Assembly (NCBI RefSeq): GCF_026914265.1
Contig: NC_069138.1
Location: forward strand, 26,193,262 to 26,257,261
Source: Mya arenaria
Taxonomy: Eukaryota > Mollusca > Bivalvia > Myida > Myidae
Length of the DNA: 64,000 nucleotides
Direction: 5' to 3'
The notes below the pieces were generated by a model that worked only from the letters and a program-made list of their open reading frames with translations, made no database searches and had not been told where the DNA came from. A program made the translations under genes and the position numbers. Positions 10,417-21,840 of this stretch are shown piece by piece (position 1 is the stretch's first letter; every line of letters begins with the position of its first letter).

Positions 10417-13400
10417 ATGCAGATACTCTTAATTACTAGTCTGCTGGTCGGCACCGCTATGGCCGTCGGCAAAGGTGTGGTAGTACTTGGTTTTGTATTT
10501 GTGCCTAAATAAGTAGTATCTAAATCGAATAACTGTGTTTGGTAGCTCCGATTTGTTACAAAAAGTTGCTTCTTGTGTAATTGAAATTAAACATATGTTT
10601 TGATGGAAATATGTTTTGCCCAAGCTAGAACTTCCTACATCTCTAACAATATTATCTTTTGTAGTTTGTTTGCCAATGATAAATTGCTTTTCATCTGTTT
10701 TACCGTCCAGTTGGTAATGGTGGCGGTTACGGTGGTGCAGGTGGCTTTGGTGGTGGCATATCCGGTGGTGGATCCGGCGGAGGAGGCGGCGGTGGATCCG
10801 CAAGCGGTCATGTTGTGATTGTTGCTGGCGGCGGCGGTGGAGGAGGAGGAGGAGGAGGAGGATATCCTTACGGAGGTACTTTCATACAAATTACCCAAAC
10901 AATCCTTTATCAGTTGTTAGAGTATTTTATTATGGATTTCCTTTTGCTTTTGAAATATTTCAAAACAGCTATTTGTCTTTTATTTATTCTATACATAGCT
11001 CGTGTAATGCATTAGTATTGCAAGATGTTATTCATTCGTTTGTTCAGTAGTTAAAATTTTGATTTTGACTTTGATTTGATATTTTTTTCAATTGTCGACA
11101 AAACATGGTATATCGCAGCACAAAATCGTACAATTATATAAAAAAAAACAAGGATTGCATACCGATGCATATTGTAAAATAGTTTGAACAATTTGTTGCT
11201 GATTTAATCAATTATCTTTTTCTTGCCTACTATCGACTAAAGCTATACTACATCAATTTAAGGAATGAACAAAAAAAATCCTTTCTTTCTTTAGACCCTG
11301 AACTCAATAGATAGAGACACCTTTACAAAACTTAGAATACAACTTACAGTTTCAGCCAATGGAATTTCAGGAAGACAATCATTAAGTACTAGGGATAATT
11401 ATTATGATGACAACTTTAGAAGTCTGCCTACTGCCATTCATCTGATACAAACTCCCTGTATCAGAGTTCTGTTCGGAAATTTGTCAGCCAATGAAGTTGT
11501 GTTCAATTCAAAGTCTGTTAAATGACCTGATTTAAAACATAAATGATTTAAAAGGGCTCGTTTCATACGCTCATTCCGCCGATTCTTAATCATTAAGATT
11601 TTACTTCTATCGTTTAACCAATACATATTTTGCATTGGAATGATTATATTGGACAATGAGAATCATTTTATCTACTTTAAATAGCACTGTATTAAACAAT
11701 TAATAAGCCATTCTGAGCTTAGCAACTAGAATTTGATATTATTTCAAATCTGCGTAAAACCTCTTCAAATGATGAAGGAGAACCGAAAGCTTTTATATAT
11801 GATCTCAATTAGTTTCTTTGAAAAAACTTTTCATTTGATATGTTAGATATCAACAGCAGTATTTTTCTCCAATGGCAGTCTTACCTGTGTTCGCTCTATT
11901 AACATTTAGATGCAATTTAAGAGGCTTACCTTTATCGCATGACTAGGCGCTGGCGGCAATGGCGGCAATGGCGGCGCTGGCGGCCCTGGCGGTTGGAGAA
12001 TAGGAGGAACAGGAGGCGGAAGCGTAACCGGAAGTTGGAGAACTGGGGGTGGGGGCTCCTGGGGTGGAAACGGGGGCTCGGGTGGACCAATGTCATGGGG
12101 TGGCGTGACCGGAACCGGAGGATGGGGTGTCACAGGCGGTCCCATTGGAAGTGTTGCAGGACCCGGAAGTACCAGTGGTCCTACAGGAGGATGGACTGGC
12201 GGTTGGGGATCTAGTTCCGTCACCGGCAGATGGGGTGGACGTGGAACCTGGAGTGGTCCAGGTGGACAACCAGGTGGCGTCACCGGAGGATGGGGCAGAC
12301 CAACTGGTGGCTGGAGGACAACATGGGGCGGACGTGGACCAACACCAACTGGTAGCGGAGGAGTGTTCGTCGGCGCCGGCGCTGGGCCAAGCTATGGATA
12401 TGGGTTCGGTGGTGTTTTCGGACCAAGCGGTAAGTCGTTTAACTTAGATGTAAAACAACAATGTATTAAAAACAGTTTTTCAAGGGTTTGTTGACTATTG
12501 AAAAGGTTTTTCAATGTGCGATCTTTGTTTGATAGGTGCATCAAACTATTGCATTGTTAGGATTCTTTATTCCAAATCCTATATAGTGTACCTTAAATTA
12601 CAGGCGGAAGTCCTGTAGGGGGTCCCAGTGGCACCTTCCCAGGCGGCCCAATTTCCGGTGGACCTAGCGGTCCAGTGTACATGCCAGGCGGACCTAGCGG
12701 TCCGGCTACAAGCGGCCCTGTTAACGGTGGATCAAGCGGTCCTATTATAATGCCAGGTGGACCAAACGGACCCGTCATCATGCCAAGCGGACCTGGTGGT
12801 CCCGTTATCATGCCAGGTGGAACTAGCGGCTCGACATCCGGTGGCCCCATTTACGGTGGCCCAGGCGGATCCGTGTCTGGATTTCCAGGATTTGGAGGAC
12901 CTGGTACCGGCGGTGTAAGCGGCAGCTTCAGTGGCTCATTCGGTAGCGGTCCCGTTATCATGCCAGGCGGACCTAGCGGATTTACATCCGGTGGCCCCGT
13001 TAACGGTGGCCCAGGCGGACTCGTGTCTGGGTTTCCAGGATTTGGAGGACCTGGTACCGGCGGTGTAAGCGGCACCATTGAAGGCACAGTCGGAGGCGGT
13101 TTCACCGGCGGCGTCGGCGGTGTCCCAATCGGCAAAAGTAAGTTATTGATAATGTTTGAGAATAAGCACAACTATTAACACATTCTTAAGCTTACGTTTA
13201 ACTGATAGTATCTTTGTTGTATTGCTGAATATTAAAGAGGACATTTCTTGATAAAACGATCATATTTTAAAAGGTTCGTGTATACCAATCTTCATTATTC
13301 TTAAACACTTGATTGTTTGGTCCAAATCTTTGTTTTAAAAACAAAACAAAGGAAATTTTTATTACCATGGGAAAATGTCATTTAAAGATAACCAAACGCC

Positions 13401-14293
13401 AGAATGTAATCTAAGGGCATGATTCAAGATTCTGAAACCCTTTTACATTGAATAATATTTTGATATATAAATATGCAAAGCGTCAACGCTCATAAAATGT
13501 TGAAATTCAAACAAGATTTACTGCAAAGGTTAGGAAGTATTGCTTGTATGTTAGCCTGTTGTTTTCGAAATCTAAGAAGTAGTTGTCCGCACTAAAATTT
13601 GACAAGTTTCAAAGCCTAAATTCCTTTTTGAATAAGTATTATCATTTGGCATAAAATATTGTTTGCACACAATTTCTTACAGTGCAAATAATATCTACTT
13701 TCAATGTGACGTTAGCGCTTCTAAAAATCGACAAATGCATTCGATATGTATAAATGTGTACATAAGCAAATTTGATCTTGCTCCATTCAAAGTTTCAAAT
13801 AAATATCAAGTGTCAATATTGTTTCGGCATGTATAATTAGTATATATATAAAGAATTTAGAGCAGACAATCTATTCTGAAAGGAAGAAAGATGGTTAAAG
13901 AATAAAATGGAGGATAAAGAAATGAATTTGGAATGACCCAAATAAACTATCTATATACGTACACGCACCTTTTATGTGTCAAATTCGTAGTTTAAACATT
14001 TCTGGGGGGTATTATCTCAAACGCAAGCATGACAAACATGATATATATTTAACATTATCCTGCTATTCTATATAACCTAGCATTCTTTTCCTCCTTTGTT
14101 TTAAGCATTCTTTTTAACTTCAAGCACTTAATCAACCAAGCCTTTCTACACTGTAATTGTTTTGTAAATACCGGCCGCCAGGTGGGGTCGAACACGTATA
14201 TCCGGAGAAGCCTACTAGTTGCAGTATATCACGCAGCCAAGCACGATATAAACAATATAAAACATGAATAATGATGTAATTTCAGGATACTAA
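10417..14293 (+). CDS. Gene A: secreted Gly/Trp/Pro-rich structural protein (415 aa, spliced)
   Basis: The coding exons are 10417-10474, 10711-10875, 11947-12429, 12604-13137 and 14286-14293. Every coding intron is phase 1 and has GT-AG borders. The ATG (13 bases into exon 2, which starts at 10404) opens a signal peptide MQILLITSLLVGTAMA, probably cleaved before VGK. Next come a Gly-rich segment with GHVVIVA and a run of 12 Gly, a Trp/Gly segment (about 12 Trp in 160 residues) ending in GAGAGPSYGYGFGGVFGPS, and a Gly/Pro segment with two copies of a 50-residue repeat (GPVIMPGG to GGVSGSF). The C terminus is GGVPIGKRY. I see no Cys in the product. This composition fits an extracellular structural protein such as shell matrix or byssus; no enzymatic domain is present and the family is not identified. 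The acceptor before 11947 has shifted relative to genes C and D. Confidence 0.85.
12604..13137 (+). repeat. Gly/Pro repeat exon of gene A (two 150-bp units)
   Basis: The phrase CCCGTTATCATGCCAGG recurs at 12801 and 12951, exactly 150 bp apart, so the protein repeat is 50 residues. A shorter run of GPVIMPGGP-like motifs precedes it. Donor GTAAGT is at 13138. Confidence 0.85.
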
Positions 14294-14575
14294 TTTCTAC
14301 TACTAAACAACGGAGCATGGAAAAATCAGGGGTAGTTCTCGAAACATTCCCGACGATGATTTGCAAGTGTCTTCTCCCCTCTTTCCCGTCGTCGACTGGA
14401 CCGATTTTACCGACGAGATATACTAGATTTTAGTCGTATTCTAATTTATTAGTTCGCTTATATACTCTCTTGTACTGTTGAGTTGGTTTTCCCAAATATC
14501 ATGTAGAGAATGCGTTGAGATATGTTTTGTTGTCATGTAACGGCTTCTTAAGCAATAAAAAATGTATCAAACTTT
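14286..14575 (+). terminator. Last exon, 3' UTR and poly(A) signal of gene A
   Basis: After acceptor TTTCAG the exon begins GATACTAA, giving the last two bases of Arg, then Tyr and stop. The 3' UTR then runs about 260 bases to AATAAA at 14554-14559. CGACGA near 14352 can pair with TCGTCG near 14390 to form a stem. The same UTR text recurs in genes B to D and, decayed, in pseudogene E. Confidence 0.8.
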
Positions 14576-15141
14576 GTATTTATTATGAAACTGTCAATGC
14601 AGTTGCAACATTGTTTAATGTTCATGCTAAAACACCGGTAAAAGATGACAATACCTCTATGTTTTACTGCAGATGCATAACATTAATAAAGAAGTATTGG
14701 GCTATATTATTTGTGTGTGTGTCGCTGGAATATGTGTACAAAAAGTACTCTTCTTCGATAACATGTTGTGGGTTATGCAAAGACTTTAAGTGTATGCGCT
14801 CTATCGCCGATGGTAAAGATGTGTCTTTTGAACGGACTAAAACATAACTCAATCGCGAATGAAATACAACTTTAATGACGTTCCAATTGAACTACAAGCA
14901 AGAATATACAATTAAACAGTAAAACCGATATTTCTGAGGCAGCGCGTAGCTGCCTATACGCGGCTGAATCCGCATGATTCTGACAAAAAATAGCCAAAGT
15001 TGCAGTATGCGTACTTGACAACATGATTCTACAATTGTCCATTTTCCAGTACCATTAAGGCACATCAGAACGCCCAGAATGCTCCAGATTGCACCATTGT
15101 TTTCATTTTTTTCCGATGGGGCATGCTCCTTGATCCCCTAG
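14576..15141. other. Spacer downstream of gene A
   Basis: AT-rich DNA shared with the region downstream of gene B (about 30316-30735, with a deletion). A 110-codon open frame starts at 14515 inside the 3' UTR, but it is truncated in B and destroyed in C, so it is not supported as a gene. Confidence 0.5.
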
Positions 15142-15612
15142 CACAATTATGAATCCAGGTGAAAAGAGGGCTAAATGCCACTGTCAGGGTACGGCTGTAT
15201 TATGAATCCAGATGAATATAGGGCTAACAACGCCAATGTCAGGGTACGGCTGTACAATTATGAATCCAGATGAATAGAGGGCTAACAACGCTACTGTCAG
15301 GGTACGGCTGCACAATTATGAATCCAGATGAATAGAGGGCTAACAACGCTACTGTCAGGGTACGGCTGCACAATCATGAATCCAGATGAATAGAGGGCTA
15401 ACAACGCCACTGTCAGGGTACGGCTGTACAGATGAATAAAGGGCTAACAACGCCACTGTCAGGGTACGGCTGTACAGATGAATAGAGGGCTAACAACGCC
15501 ACTGTCAGGGTACGGCTGTACAGATGAATGGAGGGCTAACATCGCCACTCTCAGGCTACGGCTGTACAGATGAAAAGAGGGCTAACAACGCCACTGTCAG
15601 GGTACGGCTTTA
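15142..15612. repeat. Minisatellite downstream of gene A, 46-60 bp units
   Basis: About nine copies built on GAGGGCTAACAACGCCACTG followed by TCAGGGTACGGCTGTA. The first five also contain ACAATTATGAATCC (units of about 58-62 bp); the last four lack it and are exactly 46 bp. Gene B has a single copy at about 30737-30793, so the array expanded after the A-B duplication or collapsed in B. Confidence 0.9.
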
Positions 15613-17696
15613 ACCGCCGGTTTTAATGGTTTATTCATACAAAATAGGGTGAAGTAACAGGGACTCGTTAAAATAAAGTGTGTATAATTATGTTTACAAT
15701 TGTCAGGTTACGCTTAACTTATTTTTCCGATAAAAGATGAGATCAAAAACCTACCTAACTGAAAAAGCATTGCCATTTTCCGCGTCACATGCATATCAAA
15801 ACTATATTGTCAGGAAAAATTTAAACAAAGTATTTTTTTTAAATTTTAATCCCGTTTATAAGTATAGTAAATACTGTGATGATATATAGTAAAAACAACA
15901 ACATTACATACATTATACTGTTATCGGAATTTCTTTCCTTTAAGAAGTGACGTCACGCCGGTGAGATGATGTCATTCTTTTGAAATATATTCATGACATC
16001 ATTTCCTGTTTAAAAACAGAAAATGACGATTCGTGAAATCAAAAAAGGATATTTCACGTTTATAACTCATCTATTTAAATAAATATTTATCATAAATCAA
16101 AATGAGAAATAACCCCACGACTTGCTGGAATATTACAAATTAAGCAAATAATTGGTTCTAATTAAATTGTAAGCAAACCTGCGGAGTGATAAATTGCTTC
16201 ATTACACATGTGAATTACAGAAAAGTACGTCATGGCTATATTAGATAGGACAGAAGAAATAGCATATGATGAATATATCTATTTTAAAAGTTTTTAAGTT
16301 AAGTTTAAACAATACAAAATGAATATATAATGAACCACAATTGGTTTCTTTTTTTATAATCAGGAGGTATTATATATATAATTCTTATTTACTTCTGGAT
16401 TCGGTTTTTGATCTCCCTTTTGAAACGTTCATCGCTCGTCATGTTCTAGAACGGAAATATTTGATATTTTGGTACGTTTTTAAGCCAGTGTTAATAGTGA
16501 TATATGTCGTAGTTTTAGATGATTCATATATTAATAATGTTACGTTACTCGGCTCCAAACATTTGTTGTTCGTCCGATGTATTTCCTCTGACAGCCGTTG
16601 CAATATCCTATCAATTTTGTAAGATGTTTTTTATTGATTGTTTTTGACAAGTATAAGATAGTATTATCTGTGTACCAATTTTGTGTACCAATTCCAATGA
16701 TATTAAACTGTTTATCGGTGTCTGGCTTGCGGGCAATGGCAATGTTTTGAACGAAATAATGCCATTCTTTATGAATTGGTTAACGGAAGCATTTGAAAAA
16801 AATGTCGAATAGATGATGGGAAAAGACAGGTAATTTTAACAATACATGTATTAAACATAGTGTTGGTGGCAAAGGTCAAAATGTCAACAAACTAAAATGA
16901 CATGTTCAAAAACACATATGAATGACATTTGAAAACGAATAGATGCTTAAATATGCTTTGTAATTATCTTACATTATGTTTGCAATGCTTCAATATTATA
17001 ATAAATATTGACATGTGTAAATGTCTTTTGTCAAACACATGGTTTTGGCTTTACCGTCCGCTGTTCTCCCCTCCCTATTTCAGTTTTAAAATGATTCTAT
17101 GAAGACATACGCATTTTGTTCACTTTACCTAGAATTAATGTCACATAAAATCAATATTATTATAAGTTCAGTCTTAATGTCACTTTTTGTTGTTTTAAGA
17201 GCATTGCTGACAGTAAGAGTTTTCCAATTTACACCATATTTGCCTAACAATGGAATATGTCTATGTCAGACTAACAATTGGCTCCTTATTAATGGGCAAT
17301 ATTTCTTCATCTCCACAAAAAAAGTCCACTGTACCAAATTTCACTGACACACCTGCAGTATATAAAACTTTACTTTGCACTCAACCTCGATTAGTTTTTA
17401 ATGGTTTAAGAAAGTGTCTTAGTTTGAATCTTGAAATAAATTTATATTTAGCATTGCTTTTTGAAGTTAAGATATATTTTTTGCATCTTTAGCATAATTT
17501 AATTAAACCAAGATTTTGATTTCTTAAATAATAGTTGGTCTCCATATTAATGCCCTCTCGAACAAACGTCGTGGCAAGGACTTGGGTCTGGCAATAGGGT
17601 AGCTCCACACACATAAGTTAACCCTTCTTCAACACCAACCAGCGTCTCGATGTGTTCATGTCCAGGCGGTGCTGACAATAAGGCCAAACAAAATTT
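15613..17696. other. A-B spacer, proximal part
   Basis: AT-rich and collinear with the regions downstream of B (30800-32870) and C (42310-43800). The largest open frame is 93 codons at 16341, with no supporting splice sites or conservation. No gene is called. Confidence 0.5.
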
Positions 17697-20406
17697 GTTT
17701 GTTTCCGCTAACTTCTCAAAAAAAATAGGGTAGGTAGGTAGGCATAACTTTTTTTCTATCTATTTTTTGAGAACCGGCATTCTGTACCAAACCCCAAGAC
17801 CTATATCAGGGTATATCACTATTGTAAAAAAATAAATAATATAAAATGGTCAAATCTTAACATGTTCACATGAATAAATTCACATTTATTTAGAAAATTA
17901 CTAAATTAATTTACACAAAGGCACAAATCTTTCCTTTAGACATCAACACAATTTATCAGTTACGATATTATATATCAATGTCTACTGATTTCTTTAAAAT
18001 TCAAAATAGTACACATTTTTATTCAGATATAAACACACGGAAGTCGGATTTTGTATCGGTTTTTCTCTTTCAATCAATTAACAATGTTATAATTTATAAA
18101 AAATAAAAGAACAGAATTTCACATTTCTATTCTCGGTGTCATTTCCACATATTATGTATATGAATGTTCCAATTGTGTTCAACAGGAATTATTTTCCATA
18201 TGGGCGTTGGGTTATTGGATGTTTTCCATTATCCAGGCAGTTCTCACAAATGGGTAACACAGATTTGAATTTTGCTTTCAAAGTGGTAAACCGCCAGTGT
18301 CCCCACAATGACAACACACATCCACTCTGTTGCTCAATTTACTTGCATAGAAACAAACTTCTATCGGGTTGCCACAAGTAAGTTTTCTGGATACTACACC
18401 TCTTAAACTCAAGTAATAAGGATGGGCAATAGGAGCCCCACATGTAAAGGTGAATTCAAATATACATTTAGCTATCAAAAGGTTTGTTTGCATGTCAACT
18501 TGGTGCGATTGTAGTAGAGTCGAGGTTTATTACATTCACAGCAGTGAACGACTGGATTGGTCTGTCCAACAACACTGCCAGGCTCTGCAGATCAAAACTC
18601 TGAAACACAGAATATTAAAATAGAACCCCCGCAAACAACTGAAGAAGCTATATGCTTGAAATACCCTTAATCAATATTGGCCAATTTTAAACAATTTAAG
18701 AGGGTCATAACTCTGCAGTGAACAGTGATATCTGGGTAAGATATCAACCCTCTCTTCCCTCGTCCTTTACGCATTAATTTTTGTTTAAGTTGAATGAGGC
18801 AGATTTTCAAAAATCAAATATAAAGTATAAGCTATTTTCTTACCATGTAAATCATCAGCATGGTCATGAACAGGTAGATCAGTGGCACTATTGCTGCTGG
18901 CTTGGTCAATATCAGCATCATCTGGAATGGCAAGTTGTTCAGCTCGCTGATTTTTTTTTTTAAATAACGAAAAAGGTTAACAAACTTGTGCTCTTTTGCC
19001 TTGATCATTTTTACCAAGAAAAATAAACTTAAATACAGCTAACACAACAACAATTAATATGTTTCAATACCAAACATTATCAATAATATTCAAATAAGAT
19101 ATTAAAATAAAAACAAGAGATTTAAATGTGATTAAAATTGGTTGTACTGACACACATTTTTGTACATTAAAAAAAACTTAATTTAATATTACCATATCTT
19201 AATTTAAGGGAATGTATACATTCTGTCCTTCTGCGAAAGACCATCCTTCAGACCGGAGCTGCACTACGATAAGACCTAAATTTTATTACTTATTAAGTAT
19301 TTAAATATTTTCAGTTTTAAACTGTTTCTTGTCCTGGACAGGGATGCACACCATCAAATGTTGTATTTAATCAGTTTTTACTGAATGTTATGATCACTTA
19401 AGCCTTTCCTACCATGAAGACTATTTAATTTACTTATACTGCATAGTTGATGCTGTTAAAAGAATAGAACTTGGCCTAAGAGAACAGATATTAACAATTG
19501 TCCGAAATATAAATCTGTCCGAATATATGCACACATGACTTTCTTCAGTTTGACTAAGATAAGATGTAAAACAGTGTAGAAACAAGACTAAAACCATATT
19601 CAAAATATCCATAGTTGTATCCGAGCATCTAGAACATCTCTTCAGCAATGATGAAGAGACCGAAAACAAATTTATCTGCAAAAAGTAAACCTAACCCCTT
19701 CAGGCCACATTACACCATTTATATTATAAACTGCATAAAATACTATGAACAAACTATGAAAACTATTTCAAGGTTGAAAATTGCTTGTGGCTCGAATTAT
19801 CTTTGACATACCTGCTCGATTTCTTCTCAGGGATAGACCTGCCTTTGCTCATCAAGAATTCAAAGGCATTGTCAGCTTTTTCGTAACAATGTTAAGAAAA
19901 GCAGATGCTTCCTCCAGTTCTTTGTTGCAGAGACATAGGCATGTCCCCCACACTAAGTGCAGGATCAATTTCAAATTCTGCTCCATCTTCCGAGGACGAA
20001 CCTGTCACTTTCACTTCAATTTTCTGTTTATCACTGGACGTTTTGCATGGATGAACTTGTCAAAAAATGTTTGTAGTCGAGGTACAGTTACTATATGAAC
20101 GAGTCTCGGCAAGTGAACATTTTAAAAGTTTGATTCCTAACACTGAGGACATCCTCGTTTGTTTTGAGTTCTGTGTTAATAGACGCTTGTACTAAAAGCG
20201 CTTGTATACTAGACGCTTTTTACAACTTATATTTTAAAGCGCCTATTCACCCAGATGAAAATGACACGCCTTAAATACCGAAACGTGCTGCATTCATCGC
20301 AATTTTGTCTGAAAGCGGAGAAAATACCGATCAAAACACGCAAAAAAAAGTGTAGGGTCTGGAGGAAAAAATAGGGTCGGTCGGGTTAGTGGAAACAAAA
20401 AACTTT
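17697..20406 (-). mobile_element. 2.7-kb transposon-like insertion in the A-B spacer
   Basis: Unit 2 reads straight through this point (about 33090), so the segment is an insertion. Its ends are partly inverted: GTTTCCGCTAAC near 17710 faces GTTAGTGGAAAC near 20385, and AAAAAATAGGG text lies just inside both. AAACAA flanks both sides and may be a target duplication. On the minus strand it carries exon-like coding remnants: 20075-19812 (ends KGRSIPEKKSSR at donor GTATGT), 18946-18844 (acidic linker, ends at donor GTAAGA) and about 18590-18187, with cysteine pairs VVHCCECNKPRLYYNR, VCCHCGDTGG and LPICENCLDNGKHP, interrupted by stops. The Cys pairs suggest a zinc-binding C-terminal domain. The superfamily is not identified. 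Confidence 0.65.
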
Positions 20407-21840
20407 ATTTTACGCCTAAACAACGCGCCTTTTCCGACATTCAGAATATAGCTTCGAACCTGGGCTACACATTAAAGAACGGATAAATACATGTTAAGTA
20501 GTTGCTAAAATGCCACTCCATTGCCACTAGACTTTAAAAGTTAAAGTGAGCACACGATAAAAATAATATTATGTTATTAGAGGTGTCGTCAGTCTGTGCA
20601 GGATCTAGCTGAGCTACACCACCAGTAAATTCCTATGCTTCAAATATTTTTCAAAGAGTTAGAATTCTTCAAATAGTTTTTCATTTAAATATTCACTTTA
20701 CTTGAATCAAATCTCGACTGTAGCCAGCAGACTACAGATTCGAACCGGGCACATTTCAATTGGTATACTAGCATTTTCCAAATTGCGCTAACTGTACCGG
20801 TTTATAGCTGTAATAACTGTTAGAATAAGTATATTCTAGTTGTGTCCCCGTCCATTCCTTTTCATCGGTTGCCACATGAATAGTGCTTAAGTTTGCCTCA
20901 CCTTATGCTGAGGCGATTACATCACCTACAGTTTAGTTGTCAGTTCTTACAAAAAAATCGTTAACATGAAGATGGTGTGTTGAAGTTGTGAATTAATTTC
21001 ATGTTTGACCTCTGCTTAAGGAAACCATCAATTTGAAAACAAGGGTAAATACTACTCCATACTGTAACAAAGGAGCAGACAGGATGTTTTACATGAGCAG
21101 ACAACAAGTTTTACGTCGGCGGAAAAATCAACAATAGGATTTCGGATCTTTTTTCAGTTTTCAAAATAATGGGGCGTTAACCAATTAAATAAAGCATAAA
21201 CCTTATGAACAAATGCGATAAATCATGTATTTACCTTTTAAATAATAACTTACCTGGATTAAAAATAAGTTTAATCTGCCTGCTACATCCTAGTATGCAT
21301 TATTTAAGTTAGGTTATTCAAAACATACGTTTATATCAAATAAGTGTTTGCCCAACATTGTCAGCCAATCAGAGGCGCTAGATTTTAAAAATCTTTCGTT
21401 TCTTGTTTATGAAGAATCGTTATTATATATCTGAGACTTCTCTTCAAGATTAAATAAATTGCTATTACTGTGCGTTCGCATATAGCCACGCCTACTGTTT
21501 GCATATGCAAAGGCGCTATTTCAGTGTCAACGCTGATTTAAATAACCTCACAATATATATTTAACTGATTGACAATTCTGTTTGACAGGCGCACGGCTTG
21601 ATTTTAAAGCTGATGCAATTTTGGAGGGGCTAACACTTAGGCGGTTAGAATTTATTCGCTTCCTTATTCGCTTACTTTGACATATGAACTATGGAGTACC
21701 CTTTTTCCTGAATGAATGTAGGTCTTCAACAATTGAAAGTTTGCTTTGAGATATAAATGAAATATTTGAAAACTATATCTAAATATAGCTAAAGGTTAAG
21801 GCTTTAATCTAATTATATCCAGTTTCCATTGAATCAGCTT
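20407..21840. other. A-B spacer, distal part
   Basis: AT-rich sequence with patchy similarity to the B-C (33100-36050) and C-D (44200-45300) spacers. Nothing coding is recognised. It would include the 3' UTR of the minus-strand gene that ends at 21841; I see no good AATAAA on that strand close to the stop. Confidence 0.5.

Noticed and set aside
10475..10480. Alternative donor GTAGTA/GTAATA four bases downstream of the exon 2 donor
   Set aside because: It would change the phase and put the polyglycine exon into a non-glycine frame; gene F supports the phase-1 junction after AAAG.
11906..12283. Long minus-strand Pro-rich, collagen-like open frames (GPP motifs) opposite the Gly exons, here and at 12593-13171, 28263-29516, 39152-40706 and 49252-50142
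   Set aside because: They are the complement of GGN-rich codons (NCC gives Pro, Ala, Thr, Ser); they lack starts, splice sites and signal peptides, while the plus-strand exons have all of these.
14515..14847. 110-codon open frame overlapping the 3' UTR of gene A
   Set aside because: The copy in B is cut by a deletion and that in C is frameshifted; no signal or family likeness.
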